Below are positions 5,658-5,732 of a DNA stretch of 5,732 bases, piece after piece. Made by a program: the position numbers and the translations under genes. Under the pieces are notes generated by a model. It had not been told where the DNA came from and did no database searches. It was given only the letters and a program-made list of their open reading frames with translations. This DNA is from an uncultured Solirubrobacteraceae bacterium (GTDB lineage: Bacteria; Actinomycetota; Thermoleophilia; Solirubrobacterales; Solirubrobacteraceae): assembly GCA_955652215.1 (NCBI GenBank), contig CATPAX010000142.1:1-5732 (forward strand). The letters run 5' to 3'. Positions within the stretch are counted from its first letter, which is position 1; each line of letters begins with the position of its first letter.

Positions 5658-5698
5658 GGCGTGGCGAGATAGTCAGGAATGTCTTGACTATCTCGCCA
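5658..5698. repeat. Perfect 14-bp inverted repeat after the SRAP gene, possible terminator
   Basis: TGGCGAGATAGTCA (5662-5675) pairs perfectly with TGACTATCTCGCCA (5685-5698) around a 9-base loop, GGAATGTCT. It begins 12 bases after the SRAP stop and follows a run of seven G. The position fits a transcription terminator, but there is no T-run. The right arm belongs to the direct repeat described at 5679-5732, so the left arm is best viewed as an inverted, diverged copy (about 20 of 24 bases alike over 5658-5681). Confidence 0.75.
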
Positions 5699-5732
5699 GG
5701 CCTAGTGGATGTCTTGACTATCTCGCCAGGCC
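5679..5732. repeat. Two identical 24-base direct repeats, period 30, reaching the window end
   Basis: The unit ATGTCTTGACTATCTCG plus CCAGGCC occurs at 5679-5702 and again, identically, at 5709-5732. The copies are separated by TAGTGG (5703-5708). The second copy ends exactly at the last base of the window, so the array may continue. Together with the inverted copy to the left there are three copies in 75 bases. Candidates are the end of a mobile element, a noncoding tandem array, or protein-binding iterons. The TCAGGAATGTCTTGA core loosely recalls ends of actinobacterial IS481-type elements, from memory only. Confidence 0.8.

Noticed and set aside
5679..5732. CRISPR array
   Set aside because: Only two direct copies with a 6-base spacer, far shorter than CRISPR spacers, and no cas gene.

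Overview
The window is GC-rich, non-repetitive bacterial chromosome. GTG starts, the protein families present and their sequence style (for example the FPEGGN acyltransferase motif, the GNAERRALFVG small membrane protein and the secreted 3D-domain protein) suggest a high-GC actinobacterium, perhaps of the Thermoleophilia/Solirubrobacterales type. That placement is inference; there is no rRNA or marker gene here.

Left part (1-942): a minus-strand gene runs off the left edge (1-328). It is divergent from a small two-helix membrane protein (473-646). Their shared upstream region carries two short hairpins. About 300 bases without a convincing gene follow (647-942), holding two dyad-symmetric elements.

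Middle (943-3374): an SRPBCC/AHSA1-type lipocalin-fold protein (plus strand) converges on a two-gene minus-strand operon. The operon encodes a patatin-like phospholipase followed by a PlsC-like acyltransferase (LPLAT). The two genes share a 4-base stop/start overlap (GTGA) with a GGAGG ribosome binding site just before it, so they are probably translationally coupled. Together they would release acyl chains from lipids and reacylate lysolipids, that is, remodel membrane phospholipids. Each gene contains one apparent +1-base frameshift, and neither reads through as given. Both are repaired by removing a single base, which points to base-call indels or very recent inactivation.

Right part (3375-5650): divergent from the lipid operon lies a plus-strand run of three genes: a secreted 3D (Asp-Asp-Asp) domain protein probably acting on the cell wall, an unrecognised two-helix membrane protein with a long helical N-terminal region, and a SRAP-domain (YedK/HMCES-type) abasic-site DNA-protein crosslink protein with all key residues. 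The last two are 10 bases apart.

Right edge (5651-5732): immediately after the SRAP gene there are three copies of a ~24-base unit in 75 bases, one inverted and two direct (period 30). The first two copies form a perfect 14-bp stem. The second direct copy ends exactly at the window end, so this may be the edge of a longer repeat array or mobile element, or a terminator.

I see no CRISPR array, tRNA, rRNA or complete insertion sequence, and no clear evidence of a new defence or mobile system. The most useful observations are the paired frameshifts, the edge repeats, the unlisted left-edge gene and the small membrane protein.
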